Assembly: GCA_024734495.1 (NCBI GenBank)
Contig: JALMQS010000916.1
Location: 620,001 to 684,000 of the forward strand
Source: Forficula auricularia
Lineage: Eukaryota > Arthropoda > Insecta > Dermaptera > Forficulidae
Direction of reading: 5' to 3'
DNA: 64,000 bases
Both the position numbers and the translations under genes were made by a program. Shown piece after piece: positions 12,165 to 24,985 of this stretch (position 1 is the first letter of the stretch; each line of letters starts with the position of its first letter). The notes beneath the pieces were generated by a model. It was not told the origin of the DNA. It saw nothing but the letters and a program-made list of their open reading frames with translations, and ran no database searches.

Positions 12165-12570
12165 TTTTACCTATATACCTTCGGGAATCGAACCCAAAAG
12201 AGGCGCAAAAAATTTTTACTCAAAGATTTAATCTTCATTTTTAAAAAATTTCACGATCAAGTGATCTAAACATACCGTACAGTTTGACCATATATTTTAA
12301 TTAGAATATTTTTAAGTGTGAATTAATTAAAATTTTCAAAAATCGATGGGCAGTCGAATATAACTGACTATACCTGATTTGAATACAAAAATTCAAACAG
12401 CCCTGTTAATTTTGAAAATTTAAAGAAATCAAAACTCTCAAAATATTCTAATTAAAATATATGATGATCTGACTGTGTGTTAGATTTAAAATCAGTGATT
12501 TCGAAATTCTTTAATGATAAAGATTAAATCTTTGAAAAATAATTTTTACGCCTCTTAAATATAGTAGATC
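12165..12570. repeat. Fold-back with tRNA-like B box
   Basis: The left part contains the inverse of a B box (GGGAATCGAACCC). AAAGATTTAATCTTCATT and TATATTTTAATTAGAATATTTT recur inverted to the right (about 12430-12560). No gene. Confidence 0.5.
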
Positions 12571-13359
12571 AGATGTGAACTAGCCAACCATCCGAAAAGT
12601 TAAATACATCCCTTCTATAATGTAATAAAAATTTTCCATACTATTTTTGGATTCAGTCTAGTTGACAACGTCGAGGTGAGCAGATTTAAAATTTATGGGA
12701 TTGACTTTTATCAAATTCATGGATATGTTTATAACATATCAGAAGGGTGTATTCACCCCTTCTGGAATTGAACCTGAGTGACAAAATGAGGTTTGGGGTA
12801 ATGGCTTGTGCTCCGAGGCGAACCTATTTCACGCTAAATATTTCACTCAAATATTTAATCTTCATTTATAAAATTTCTCTGGTCTGGGGATTCTAAATGT
12901 AAACACATATACATAAATACCATAATTAAAAATTAAATAATGCTGTGAATTCTACATTTATTCAAAACTCGAAACACAATTGAAAGATTATTCCAAAATT
13001 AAATATAAAAGTTAATATCAGATATAAAAATTAGTCCAAGATACCTCGGATTTAGTAGAAGCTAATTTCTTGTGATTTCTTTAGAAAAATAAAATAAAAT
13101 AAAATAAATCAAACACATTTGTATGCCCATTTCAGGTCAATGTTTATTCAGAAGAGTTCTCATCGTTTGTTCTGATTTTTAAAATTTTTTAACTGAATAC
13201 TCTAAAATTAGATTCCCTAAATTCTAAAAATTTTATCTTGCAAATATAAGTGCTCCCGTCCTTAAGTTATCTTGCTTATCAGAATCTGAACATATCTAGT
13301 AATTTAATGCAATGGTTGTTAGCATCTTCTCTTTCATTTTTTAGTGAAACCTACCTAGA

Positions 13360-14120
13360 ATTTCATATTTTTATTTATTTATTTATATTTAAATGTATTT
13401 TTCATACATATAAATTACAATATTTACAAATTTTAATACTAAGTTATAATATTTCTCAATAGAAATGTGTTCAACTGTCCCTCTTAAGATATTTCCTCAC
13501 TTGGTTCTTAAATTGAATCAGACTTGACATGCGTAGAATTAAATTCCTCAAGTCCTCTAAAATATAATGAAATTCTTGTGCCTCTCTCAATAAATATATC
13601 GTCTCTAATTCGCGTCTCATGATCATGGATCTCATTGACCAATGTGAAATTTAGATAGGCTGGCAGCTGCCTATGATATAATTTATATACAAAACACATT
13701 GTCTGTAAAAATAAGAATAGCTTCACATTCATTAGTCCTAAACATTCCAACATACTACTTATTGATGTATATCTGTCACATTTTAAAATAAATCTTTGGC
13801 ATCTATTTTGTAAGAGCTGCAGCTTATCAATATTTTCCTGAGTACCAAAATATAATATTGTAGGACAGTAAGAGAAACTAGGACTAATATAGTAGTTCTA
13901 TACACTTTTTTTTTTTTGGCTTTTCGGCCTTTCTAACCATAAGCCATTACTTGATACTACTATATTTTTAAATTTTGCATATACCCCGGGGTCAGATTTT
14001 ATCTGAATGCCTCGAGTCGGATTGATTCGAACCCGGGTCCCTTGGTTATTCTATACACCTTAATTCTAGTTTTCATATTCAAATAATTACTAGCTCTAGT
14101 AGGCCTGCATCATCGGTGTC
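13360..14120 (-). pseudogene. LINE reverse-transcriptase C-terminal relic
   Basis: Reading the - strand: TRIKVYRT, a frameshift, then FSYCPTILYFG, KLQLLQNRCQRFI, then the open stretch 13508-13753 (LGLMNVKLFLFLQTMCFVYK, HDHETR), ending in a TTTATTTATTTA-type tail near 13360. This is the thumb and connection region of CR1/Jockey-like LINE polymerases. Frameshifted and interrupted by a SINE. Confidence 0.75.
13906..14048 (-). mobile_element. SINE with perfect 10-bp target duplication
   Basis: Flanked by TTCTATACAC at 13896-13905 and 14049-14058. Starts with a T-run (its A-tail on the - strand) and ends with an inverted B box, TTCGAACCCGGG. It split the LINE relic. Confidence 0.85.
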
Positions 14121-14257
14121 TAGCAACACTGATATGACAATCGATAGTGTAAATAATTTTATGTCAAACTTAAATGTAATGAAAATGTCGAGATTTGAGA
14201 GTTTATGCAACCAATTATAGCTTTTCCTCTAAATTAAATCACTAATTTATGGCTTTA

Positions 14258-14642
14258 AAGGAGTTCGTGTTAGGTTCTAGGTGAAACCATTTTAATATAA
14301 TAATAAAACTAAGATACGGGGTAGGTTTCACAAAAAGAAATCAAAACAAAAATTGAGTTTTTGAGTTCGATATGTTCAGGTGAGCCATCATCAGAGTCCT
14401 GAAAACTGGTCGCATATTAGAAAATAGTTTTACAAGTAGAATTTTTAAAATTTTTTTAAAAATGTATAGGTGGGGGAATGTAGGGAGAAGGGGGGGGGTA
14501 GTTGTTGTTCTAGGATTGATATTTTCTATGAGTTTGAGCTGGGTGAAAGGGGCCAACCCCGAAATATATCGAACTCAAAACTCAATTTTGTTTATTATTC
14601 TTTTGAAACCTACCTCGTATCTTAGTTTTATTATTATAAACT
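14258..14642. mobile_element. Penelope-like fold-back element, copy F1
   Basis: Inverted arms share AGGTGAAACC(A) and AAAACTCAATTTTG. The left edge carries the module GTTAGGTTCTAGGTGAAAC. Hammerhead-like cores in both arms are mutated (GAAC for GAAA on the left; CTGATGA lost on the right). No coding sequence. Confidence 0.7.
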
Positions 14643-14704
14643 AATTTATGTCTTAATTTGTTAATTTTGTGATTTACGTATTGATTCATTAAATTGTCTT
14701 ACCG

Positions 14705-14838
14705 AATTACACTCAAGCTATTTTTTGGGTCGAAGTAAACTTGATATTTTATAATTCGAGTTTTGTTGCCTTTGGGCAACAAAATTCTCATTAAAATGTC
14801 AAGTTTACTTCGGCTAAAGCTCTCGTGTAATTATAAGT
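14705..14838. repeat. Short inverted repeat
   Basis: GTCGAAGTAAACTTGA is inverted as TCAAGTTTACTTCGGC, with a central TTTGTTGCC/GGCAACAAA hairpin. No gene. Confidence 0.6.
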
Positions 14839-15269
14839 GAAAAAAAATGTGTGATTAGATTTTAACCAGATTTAATTTAAAGGATGATTTTTCCTGACTA
14901 TCTGTCTGCTTATCTAGATTCTTATTAAGATGATAACTCAGGAACTAAGGTCATAGAAAGTTCGTTCAGAAGGTTTTAATTTTCAAAATAAATAATTGAT
15001 TAAATTTTGGGCTTTCTTCCTTAAAACTTTTTCCAGTTCAACAATTCAGAAAGGTTTCAAACAGTTGTAGCTTATGAACTTATATTTGGCAACCGCGTTT
15101 ATCTTAGCTAAACCTCTGTGCCAAATTATAATTTTCCAGATCGAAAAATTGTCAAATGACCTATATTTTCGAAAAATCTTTAAAAAGTCTTCATTTTTTT
15201 CCTCAATTTTTTTTCACAATAGAGTATCTGCATCTACATACAAGTACATATACATTTTATAAAAGAATA

Positions 15270-16325
15270 GTCCAGTCAAATTGTGCTCAAATCGGCCCCT
15301 ATGGGGAAAGTTTTGGGGTAGTTCTGATTTTTTGCATATATATGTTTTTGGGGCGCTGAATCCAAATCTGAGGTCTCCCACCAAAATTTCGTGATGCAAC
15401 ATTGTAGAAAACGCAAAAAAGTGTGAAAATTTCCATTTTTTGGCGGTTTTTCGCTTATAACTCGAAAACTATCAGCTTTTCGTAAATAACATTCCTATTC
15501 GAAATGAAAGTTCATAAAATTTCCTACAAATTTTATTATTCATGTTTTTTCTCCGACCAACCGTTCGGGCTCAAGCGCAAAATCCAAGTTTTCGACCTCG
15601 GCAGCCCCCCCCTCCCCCGATCACCCAAAAACTCGCACTTTTTTCGATATTTTCCCATTTTGACCATGAAGGAGCACGTATTCGACAAAGACCACTCTAT
15701 ACATTTTTAAACCTAGATTAAATTTGGTACAATTAATACAAAGTTTCATCTTAATTGGATAAATGGTAATCCGTGCCGCAATGAGGTTGAAGTTTTGAAA
15801 AACTGCAATCTTTTGCAAAAATCTCGTTTTTCCTTCATAAAATGAAAACCACTTATCCTAGAAACTTGATTCCTATCACATTCTCTAGGAAATTTTGTTG
15901 ACTTGAGGTTTACTTGTAACACTTTTTTAGATATCCAGAATTTTCCATGACAGGATATATGATCCGAATTCTCAGAAGTGTCATGGAAAATGCTGGATAT
16001 CTATGAAATCTAAGACTTTTATTAAAAAAGTAGTTCAAGTAAACAGTTGGTCTGAGAAAAAACCTAAAAAATGAAATTTATAAGAAATTTTATCAACATT
16101 TATTTTGAATAGAAAGGTTATTTACGAAAAGTTGATATTTTTTGAGTTATAAGGAAAAAGCCGCCAAAAAATGGAAATTTTCATCTTTTTTGCATTTTCT
16201 ACAATGTTGCGTCACGAAATTTTAGTGGGAGACCTCAGATTTGGATCCAGCGCCCCAAAAAACATATATGCAAAAAATCAGAACTACCCCTAAACTTTCC
16301 TAATAAAAACACAATTTGACTGGAC
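15270..16325. mobile_element. TA-flanked fold-back DNA element, copy 1
   Basis: Termini GTCCAGTCAAATTGTG and its inverse, TA on each side. Long inverted arms (about 15270-15520 and 16090-16325) include ATAACTCGAAAACTATCA. The centre is AT-rich and non-coding. The same family is at 28982-30096. Likely Tc1/mariner-mobilised. Confidence 0.75.
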
Positions 16326-16959
16326 TACAATTATTTCAGTCAAAACAATTTTAATAAATCCCCTTTATTAAATTAAATTGATTTTAGATAAAAATTAAGA
16401 ATCAAAATAATTTAGATCTGAGGCATGAAGGAAAAAATAATAATTTAAAGTAGCAATTTATAAAACAACAAAATATGACATTATAAGAGTACCTAACTAA
16501 ATTAAATTTCCTTTATCGTGTTCTGTAGACATTATGATATATATTCCTAAATAACATTCAATTCGGATACACAATTCATAATCTACTTTTTCAATTTAAT
16601 TTTTAATTTAATTACTATTAATTAAAAAGTTTTACTTATTTCCTTGAATTTAATCTATTATATATTTTATGCATGAGAAACAAAAAGGCCTCTTATATCA
16701 CCTTAACTTTAACTAATTGAATTTAGAATATTATAAGGGAAATTCAATTAAAATAGATTAAATGAATGAGACAGGGGGGTTTTAATCAATACGATTAAGA
16801 ACAAAAAGGGAGCAATAATAAAAATCTGAATTAAATTAAAATTTATTTGCAAAATAGATTTCTTGAAATCTTTATCTAATCAAATTTTGTATATGTACTT
16901 CTATAGAAAAATATAATATATTGATTAAATCCTAATATACTTAATTGTAAATGTGATAT

Positions 16960-17119
16960 TAATAAATTTTTGGGACACCTTGTAAAGTCATAATATTATA
17001 TGATAAATAAATTTTTAAGACATCCTGTATAATCATAATTCTATTGTAAATAAATTTTTAGAACATGCTATGTAGTCATAATTTTATTGTAAATATATTT
17101 TAAGAACACCCGGTATAAT
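16960..17119. repeat. Tandem array, left part
   Basis: About three units near 55 bp of the form AATAAATTTTTAGAACAYCCTGTATARTCATAATT, truncated by the hAT insertion at 17120 and resumed at 20298-20314 and 21223-21330. Confidence 0.7.
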
Positions 17120-18419
17120 CAGTTCCGTCTTTTCCATAAGGGCTCGTGGTGCCCAGGGCCCCAGGTCTCGAAATACCGTCGTCGTAGTTTAAGAAGGTTC
17201 GCGACAGCTTATCTATCTGATTGATCTACGAAAAAATCATATTTGTATTTCTGTAGAGTGACAACTTCTGCCTATTAAATTTTTTAATAAAGAATTGTTA
17301 ATAATGAGATTAATTTCGAAACAATCTTGGTTTTGATAATATTATTAAAAAAGATATTGAGATAAATTTTTCTCATTATAAATACATTTATTTAACACAA
17401 AAAACGATTTCAAGAAATAGAGTTGGATCCTACACTACTGTTTATGTTATATTCTGTTGGTTGAAAACTCTTTATTTTTTACTTTTATGAGACTGTCAAA
17501 TCTATTGAAAAAAGTTTCATTCGATTTATAAAAGTTGAATTATTGATCTGTATAAATTTGTTGACAAATGGTATAATTTGTATAGAAGTTATAGCCTTTT
17601 AAAAAGCTCAGTCCAGTTACTTCTATGCTAAATGTGACAATTTTCAATAATTTATTTCCTCGGTAATGAGACAGACGATCAATTTCAAATTTTGAGAATA
17701 AATATTGAATACATCTAAATAAAAAATGGACATGAAACAACTGAATTGAATACATCAATGATTTGATGGTCAAATTTGAGAATTTTCTTATAAAAATGCC
17801 AAACAGTCCCGAATCCCCTTAACTTGCCCGTAAAATTTTTGTAGTCATCTTAATGTCTGATTGCGGTTGCTTGCGTCAGTAGTAGATTTACGTCAACTTA
17901 CCGTGAATTTGGTTACCAAGACACTTATAGAAATAGATCTCGACGCTGTCATTGGATGGGGATTTCCCTGATGTCCCAAACTTATACGATTCCTTTTGTT
18001 TACTTGCTTATTTGTTATAAATTATTAAGTATCTTGATAAAGTGTTATGCGTTGTTTTCTAGTCTCTTTTAATTATGTCGGAAAAGAACATATTTAAATG
18101 GTTCAGAAAAAAGAAAAAACTTGCAGCTCAAAAGAAAATATCAAGCAAATTATCTAAACTAACCTCATATACACTTAAAGAAACTAAGAGACAGACTAAT
18201 ATTTTTGACCTCATCTTCTCAAGATGCCTTTAAATCTTAAAGCTTAGAAACAGGGTCCACGTTTGACATGGAAGATAAAATTTATCATTAAAAAATGGAG
18301 TGAATTCAATACTAGGGGCACTCCGAAAAGCAGGCGAATCCTCCCGGGCATATCAAGTAGAGCTTGAATTTAATTCTTGAATTCTAAGATAAAAATTATA
18401 TGATTTTTAAAAAATTGAA

Positions 18420-19133
18420 TTAAAGTAGTTGTTTATATAATACTAGCAAAAAGTTAATGGTAAAGTATATATAACAGACAATAAGGATTCAAAATTCATG
18501 AGCCCAAAACTTTTGCTGTTTATGTTCCACTACTAGCCAATCCCGTCTTCGTTTGACAAATCTGGCAACACTCTCCGAGCTTGTATATATTTTATCATAG
18601 AAATATCAGATAAAGTACATTATGAAGTAAGATTTATAAAACAAAAGGTTATTATTAATAAGCGATTGAAAGCGATTGAATAGCTGAAGTGAAAAACGTC
18701 AAAAAAGTACTAAAGTTAACCTACATTTTTAGGTTAAAAAATGCTTTGTTGGCAGCTTGTTTTTAGTGTAAGTTTTTCATTATATATTTTTCATTATATA
18801 TTCATTATTATCTCAGAAACTGTGTTGTAACTATGAATTAAAATTTTCTTAAAATGTATTAGTTATTCTTAAATGTTGGTTTAGTTTTTTATAACAATTG
18901 TAAGAAGAGTTTCTTGATTATAATTAAATATGTATGTAAACTCTCCGATATCCCGTATAGGTGCGATGTATAAGAGTCTGAAAAACTCTATCTTTGGAAT
19001 TTAATATCTCCGGAACTATATTGTTCATCAATTTCGTTTTGCCAACAATCGATGCAGAAGTATTTAAATAATAATCTGTCTAAATTTCAAAAAAAATCCT
19101 AAGACAACCCATATGGTGAAACAACTACCTTAA
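18420..19133. mobile_element. TTAA-flanked MITE, copy 2
   Basis: TTAA at each end with inverted AGTAGTTGTTT...GAAACAACTACC termini. The interior matches 41083-41835 (CTAGCAAAAAGTTAA, GACAATAAGGATTCA, GCCAATCC, GATATCCCGTATAG). The TTAA target suggests mobilisation by a piggyBac-type transposase. Confidence 0.65.
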
Positions 19134-19829
19134 GAATCAAATATTGTTTAATAAATATTTAGAGCCTAAAGATGCAACCCGCATCACAGGTCTGTCCTTT
19201 GAATGCATACTTTCCATTGGCAGGCGACGCTGAGTCTTCTATTATATTATGTCACTGACTACTATAAAGGAGCAGACTGAATATATTAACCACTTAGCTA
19301 ATCCTATGGCTATTAGCGGATTCTAAATTATTTAATTATTATACCTTTGTCCATATAAATATTTATTTAACAAGTATGGTGAATTCATTTAATTATAGCG
19401 ATTTTCCCTTTTAAGAATAAAAGAAATTCCAAAAATGAAATATTTTTATACACATAAAAATATTAATTATTACAGTAATATATATAATACTGTGTTAATT
19501 TACTCAAATAAACAATTTTATATCTCCCAAACAATACTGCCAATATTATGTAAATTTACATCTATGTTTAATATATCTTAGATATTTCTTTTGAAACTCA
19601 AAGTAACAATTTTTAAAAATATCCACAAAAAAATTGTATTATTTGAGGAACCGTTTCAATTCTTATGAATCAAGCCCGTGTAGCATATTCGATTTTCTGA
19701 GGTTCAATCTTCGGGACAAACTCATAATTTACGCAAGAACTTTCAAGGAACCACTCGTTAGTAAAATTATTTGAGAGTCTCTATTAGAATAAAATTTCAC
19801 TACTTTACAAATATATGATAAAGGGATAA

Positions 19830-19930
19830 GTTTTAAGGTTGCACTTCTTGCTCGATTAGCAAATCTGCCGCTCGGGTTCGATCCCCGAGGGTACAGGGAG
19901 CTCCTTCAGCGTGTGATTGAACTTATATAA
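19830..19930 (+). repeat. tRNA-derived SINE head inside hAT
   Basis: B box GGTTCGATCCC at 19875-19885 in a CTCGGG...CCCGAG stem. Confidence 0.45.
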
Positions 19931-20314
19931 TTTTCATCCAACCTTGCAGCACCCACATCACTTTCTTGGAATGATCACCAGAGACTGTGCAGTTGAATGG
20001 TATAGAAAAATTTCAAATAGAAACATTTCTTCCTATAATCGACACATTGGATGCTCATTTAAAGCAACGTTCGGAGTCATACAAGGAAGTTAACAAAACA
20101 GAAATCTCGAAAGAAACCATTAACATCAACTTAAGTCCAATTCTCAAAAAAAGTAATATCTTCACTTATACTTGATTTGTATAAAGCTAACCATAATTAC
20201 CAATAAAAAGTACATTCTGATGTTTTCATTTTTGGGCTTTCTAAAAGGGCCTTAAATTCTGTGCGCCCAGGGCCCTGTATGCCCTAAGACGACCCTGGGT
20301 ATATAATAATTTTA

Positions 20315-21222
20315 TCTATAATAATAAAATTAAGGTTTTGTCTGTACATTGCTCCAAATCACGCCAAATTTTGGTTGCACACGTTTCAAGCAAAGTTATG
20401 AACGAAAACACCCTCAACAAAATTCCTATCTGTCTGTATGTGTATGTCTGGCCGTCTGTATGTTTCCGTAGAGTTCCGCAAAAAGTTGCCCACGATTCAC
20501 GTAAACACAACTGAATTATTATGAAATTTCATATTTGGATCAGATGTCTTCTAACTTACATTTATTGCTATATAACGTTTTGATATTTCGACCCCAAAAG
20601 GGGTTTGGGGGGGGGAGTGCACAAATGGAAATTATCAAATAACTCCTAAACTATTAACTCTATGAAAATTTTATTATGTGCAAAGTTATAGGGGATGTGA
20701 TTTCTGACAACTTTTGTTTAAAAAATTCACACATAAAACCATCCAAAAAGTGGGGGAGGGTGAAAAAATGTAAATTCTTTTCCTTGGAGCAAACTCAACT
20801 AAATTTTGTATACATAATCTGTGGGTCACTAGAAGGCTAGAAATGCAAAAACTGCGTGCGGAGGGTGGGCGCGGTTCAGGGTGTAAGGGTGGGGTGAGGG
20901 TCCGGAGATGGAGTGGGGTGAGGGTGGATTAGGGTATGGGGTGCGGGGTGGTATGAGGGTCTGGGATGGGGTGCAGGAGATGGTTCGGGGTGGGGTCTAG
21001 GGGGCGTAGTGGGGTGGTGCGGGTTAAGGGGAGCTAGGTGGGGATGTGGATGGTCCGGGGTGCGGGGTGCAGGGTTGGTGGAGTTGGGAGGGGGTTCGGG
21101 GGGCGTAGTGGGGTGGAGTGTTGGGGTGCTGAGTGAGTTTCGGGGGGGAGTTCGGGAGGGGTTTAGGGGGCGTAGGCCTCTGGCTAGTAAGAGGGCCGCC
21201 GAAGGCGAGCCTTTGCAGCTAG
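20315..21222 (+). mobile_element. Non-autonomous Helitron, copy 1
   Basis: 5' end TCTATAATAATAAAATTAAGG. 3' end is a GGCCGCCGAAGGC-type hairpin then CAGCTAG, lying between host A (20314) and T (21223). Removing it rejoins the tandem array exactly (ATTTTA|TTGTAAATAAA). The right half is a G-rich degenerate minisatellite (about 20850-21175). No helicase domain. Homologous to 31258-31612. Confidence 0.85.
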
Positions 21223-21330
21223 TTGTAAATAAATTTTTGAGACCCCTTGTAGAATTATAATTTTATGATAAATAAATTTTTAGAACACCCTGTATAGTCA
21301 TAATTTTATTAGAAATAAATCATTGATTCT
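21223..21330. repeat. Tandem array, right part
   Basis: Two further units (GTAAATAAATTTTTGAGACC, then AAATTTTTAGAACACCCTGT) continuing the array at 16960. Confidence 0.7.
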
Positions 21331-21861
21331 CCGTGTATAATAATATAATTAATATATAATAGACAGGAGAAAGTATGTTTTAGAAAACTAGAAAGTAGCC
21401 ATATGAGGATTAATTTACCTTTGGTTGAGGAGAAGACATTGCCTCGAGGCTTGCCTGCCACCAACTGAGCCGAGAATTTTCAAAGGGAAAGAATCCCTTT
21501 CTCGATAAGATATTCCACCAGTGGGAAATTCACTTGAATTTCGATAAACAGTTTTTCAATGAATTTTCAAATAAATATTAATATTCAAATTTTTATTAAC
21601 AAAATAAACTAAAATATGATATGAAAGAGAGATGGACCAAATCTTTAGGAATGTAAACCCAGAAGTTTTTACTTTATTAACTTATAGGAAGAGTGCCCGA
21701 TTTTTTTTTAATGTAAAGAAATTTCAATACCCATGATAATTAAATGCTTATTAAATGCTTCACTTGCCAAATCGATTAACTCCATAAAACAAAAAGTAGA
21801 GAAATGCGATGAAATAATATACATTATTTCATTATTTATTATTCAATGGCTAAAATGTTGT

Positions 21862-22190
21862 TATTTAATAAAGGAATTATTATTTAACGGGTTATAGTGG
21901 TGTTTCACAAAAGAGGAAATAAAATTAAAAAAAATTAAAAAATCTTTTAAATTATTTTGGAGATTTTTTATTTATCTCTATACATATTCCGGGCTATGAA
22001 CCCTCAAAGGAGGTTCACCCTATCGAAATATGTATAGTAGATAAATAAAAAATCTCCAAAATAACTTAAGATGTTTTAATTTTTTTAATTTTATTTCCTC
22101 TCTTGTGAAAACACCACTATAACCCGTTAAATGATAATTCCTTTGTTTAATATGTTTCACTATAAACCAACACCGCTTTCCCTAAACTTT
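21862..22190. mobile_element. Penelope-like fold-back element, copy F2
   Basis: Almost perfect inverted arms (ACGGGTTATAGTGGTGTTTC and inverse) around a short centre. The right edge carries the inverse of GCGGTGTTGGTTTATAGTG. Central arms show only degenerate hammerhead-like cores (CGAAATATG, CGGAATATG). Confidence 0.7.
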
Positions 22191-22339
22191 TTTATTGTTA
22201 TTTAATGTTGTTAATACTTAATATTAAGAAATTTGTTTTGAATCTATACAATTAGGAGTCAATCAAATGCTTTGATATTAAAGCTTAATAAAATTCTGAA
22301 AGTGGAGTTAATCAATTTCACATTCTAAATTATTTAATT

Positions 22340-22913
22340 ATGTTCTATGTTTTCTGCTACCAGATGTCAAGAAGGATGAATTCTCTATTCCATTATTCAT
22401 ATGTAATTATTAATTCTATAGAACTCAAAGAGATATCACTTCTTATGGCAATTTCCTCAATAGTACTTTATATATTACTAAATTTCCTTAATTACTACCA
22501 TGGTTCTGATGAATTAAAATCAATAGTCCCTCCAAAGGCTTCATTCGTGCTAAATACACGATTTTCTAGGACTCAACACCCTTACGCGCTTAAATTGGAT
22601 ACTAAACGAACGAACGCATTCGTAACTCGTTTATCCCTAAGACAACTAGAGACTGGAACTCTCTTCCGACCGTCTTCACAGAAACATATAACCTTCAATC
22701 TTTTAAGACACCCATCCACGAATACCTTCAACTCCGACCCAATCCCTAAATCTCTTCTTATTTCCAAGATACAAGGGTCCATCCCAGACTTCAAAGGTTG
22801 AACCTTTTCGGTGTAACTTCTTCTTGTATCAGTATCATTATAAATGTCAAAGGGATACGTTTCTGTTCTTGTCATGACATTGATATCTTAAATTTTTCTA
22901 TAGTCCCCTAATC
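22340..22913 (+). pseudogene. LINE reverse-transcriptase C-terminus, family L-b
   Basis: The open stretch 22340-22801 includes YYHGSDELKSIVPPKA, TRFSRTQHPYALKL and a HITFNLLRHPSTNTF end, homologous to the L-a copy at 3590 but diverged. A 3' UTR follows and is interrupted at 22914 by a hAT element, resuming at 23846. Confidence 0.7.
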
Positions 22914-23845
22914 CAGTGTTCCGCAAAGTGTGTGCTGCAGCACACTGGTGTACCATGGTCATTAGTTGGTGTGCCGCGGAAAAATGTCAAGTTTTTTGAA
23001 GATAATACACATATAGCTGAGTTATGCGAGCAGCCTTATCAACGATTGAGCCAAATTTTGATCGCCTGTGCTCATTTAACATCTTTTCAAATTATAAATA
23101 AAACTCGTGAATTTATTATTTATTATTAAAATGGACATGAACCAACTAAATTTTTCATATTATATTGATTTTAATAATAAATAAATGTTAAATAACCATT
23201 GGTAAAAAACTTTGGTGTATCTCTAAAACAGGAGTGTCCAATCTTTTATCTTCCCTGGCCCAGATTGGAAGAATATGAGCTGTTTCGGACCACACAAAAA
23301 ATACACTAACGCTAATACTAATAGCTAATGAGCAGAAAAACGTAGAATATGTACTTAGTATACTTAAGAAATTGACCTTTGTTACTTTATAAATGTTTTA
23401 ATATAAAACTAAGAGACAAATCAGCTACATAAAATTATAGTGATAAGTTTGTCATTGTTTTTGGGACATTAATCCGTCAATATTTAGCTCAAAGGAATTC
23501 TCAGTGAATTCTCAAAAAGTTCATCAAATATTTTAGGTCTAGCTTCATTCTTTGTGTGCTTTATACTTGAAAATAGATGCTTGAATAAATAAAATTATTT
23601 AAGGATCACTTTATGAATCTCATTGCAAAATAACGTGTTAAATTCAAAAATTCATTACTCATAAATTAATAGCAAGTTAAAAATATTGTATTTTTAATCG
23701 CAATCTCATAAAGTTTGTAAGTTCGCGATTTTTTGTCGGGCCACATTGATAGTCATCGCGGGCCGCGAGTTGGACAACCCTGCTCTAAAATTTCTTGACT
23801 TGGTAGGTGTACGTACCTTGATCACAAGAAGTTTGCGGAACACTG
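22914..23845. mobile_element. hAT non-autonomous element (outer)
   Basis: Termini CAGTGTTCCGCAAA and TTTGCGGAACACTG. Flanks CCCTAATC (22906-22913) and TCCTAATC (23846-23853), 7 of 8. Contains a second hAT element. No transposase. Confidence 0.85.
23229..23782. mobile_element. hAT (Charlie-like) MITE nested in the outer hAT
   Basis: Termini CAGGAGTGTCCAATC and TTGGACAACCCTG. Perfect 8-bp duplication CTCTAAAA at 23221-23228 and 23783-23790. A truncated relative lies at about 36155-36292 (- strand). Confidence 0.9.
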
Positions 23846-24689
23846 TCCTAATCTACCCCTAAGCCCGAATCAGCTCCTAACAATGTGATATCAACCACTT
23901 TGGCGACCACTGCTATGATAGATAAAGTAAAAGTAAATGAGCATTGCCAGCAGCGATCCTAGCGGAGTCTCGAAAACTAAAATACTCGTAGGAATATGCA
24001 CGTTTGGTTGCCTATCAACAAGGGTTTAACAAAATGAATAGAAATTGACTAAAAGAACAGAAAAACGTTTAACTTATTTGTTATTTCAAATAGATAATTA
24101 AACAAATTTAAATAAAAAAGCGAAAACAACATTCTTAGAAATTAATAACATCTAAGTAAACAATTGAAGAAAAAGATAAATAAACTATAATTGGACACGC
24201 AATTGAACAATTATTTTGTTGATTGTTTCAAAAGATAAATCACTGACAATTTTTCTCTCTGGTCACTTAAATCATGCAATGATTAATAATGTTCTTTTTC
24301 AATAATATCAACATTTGTCTACCTTCACTAATAATTATGAAACGTTTGCACTAATGTAAATATGTGATATTTATATTAACAAGTTGGATTTGCGAAAACA
24401 CGTCCCATTTATTACAACAACATTCAAATTCTGTACTGAAAAATAACATTTACATTTACCTTTTAATTGTTTATTTTTTGTCTCGTTTTCTATTTTACCT
24501 AGTTCATTTAGTTATCATTAAGTATTTTAGGTAAGCGAAGCCCATAGGGTTTGATTGTCTTGAAAATTCATTTGGGGGGGTTTGCTTATTCATATACAAA
24601 AATAGATTTTTCAGGGATGATTTTTTTATCTGTCTGTCTCATTCTGTATGTATATTTGTATCGATTTTATACTGGTTTTTTGTAATATA

Positions 24690-24985
24690 GGCGAATGTGG
24701 GTCAGTGGTTAGAGTGTGACGGGCCGCTGGCCTGAAATACGCTGGTTCGAGACCGGGTCTCGGCAGATGTTCTGCAGTCGCCTCCTCTTGGAAAGCAATG
24801 GCACCCTACCAATAGTATAATTGCCTAGTAACCTCTCCAAACTAGCCGTTCGGAACCGACGTTAAAAAGTAGGTCCCGTGTATATCTGTGTAAAAACAGC
24901 TAAACAAGCTCAGCACAGGTATATGTTGAGAGGAGCCAAAACATCAGGGAGACCAGATATGCCACTTAAAGAAGAAGAAGAATAT
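24690..24985 (+). mobile_element. tRNA-derived SINE with GAA tail, copy 1
   Basis: A box in TGGGTCAGTGGTTAGAGTG (24697-24715), B box GGTTCGAGACC (24744-24754), a body with CCGTTCGGAACCGACGTT, and an (GAA)n tail at 24971-24981. Homologous to 49374-49576. Confidence 0.8.

Larger units (their letters stand above)
17120..20297 (+). mobile_element. Decayed hAT transposon
   Basis: Termini CAGTTCCGTCTT and, inverted, CAGGGTCGTCTTAGG are followed by a shared GGGCNC-rich subterminal block. Flanks GGTATAAT (17112-17119) and GGTATATA (20298-20305) are a near-perfect 8-bp duplication. Inside are a short frame at 18075 (MSEKNIFKWFRKKKK) and one at 19987-20175 (KFQIETFLPIIDTLDAHLKQ) that look like the ends of a ZMYM1-like hAT transposase. 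The catalytic middle is missing. A TTAA element and a SINE are nested in it. Confidence 0.7.

Noticed and set aside
21009..21260. Gly-rich reading frame
   Set aside because: Translation of the Helitron G-rich array.
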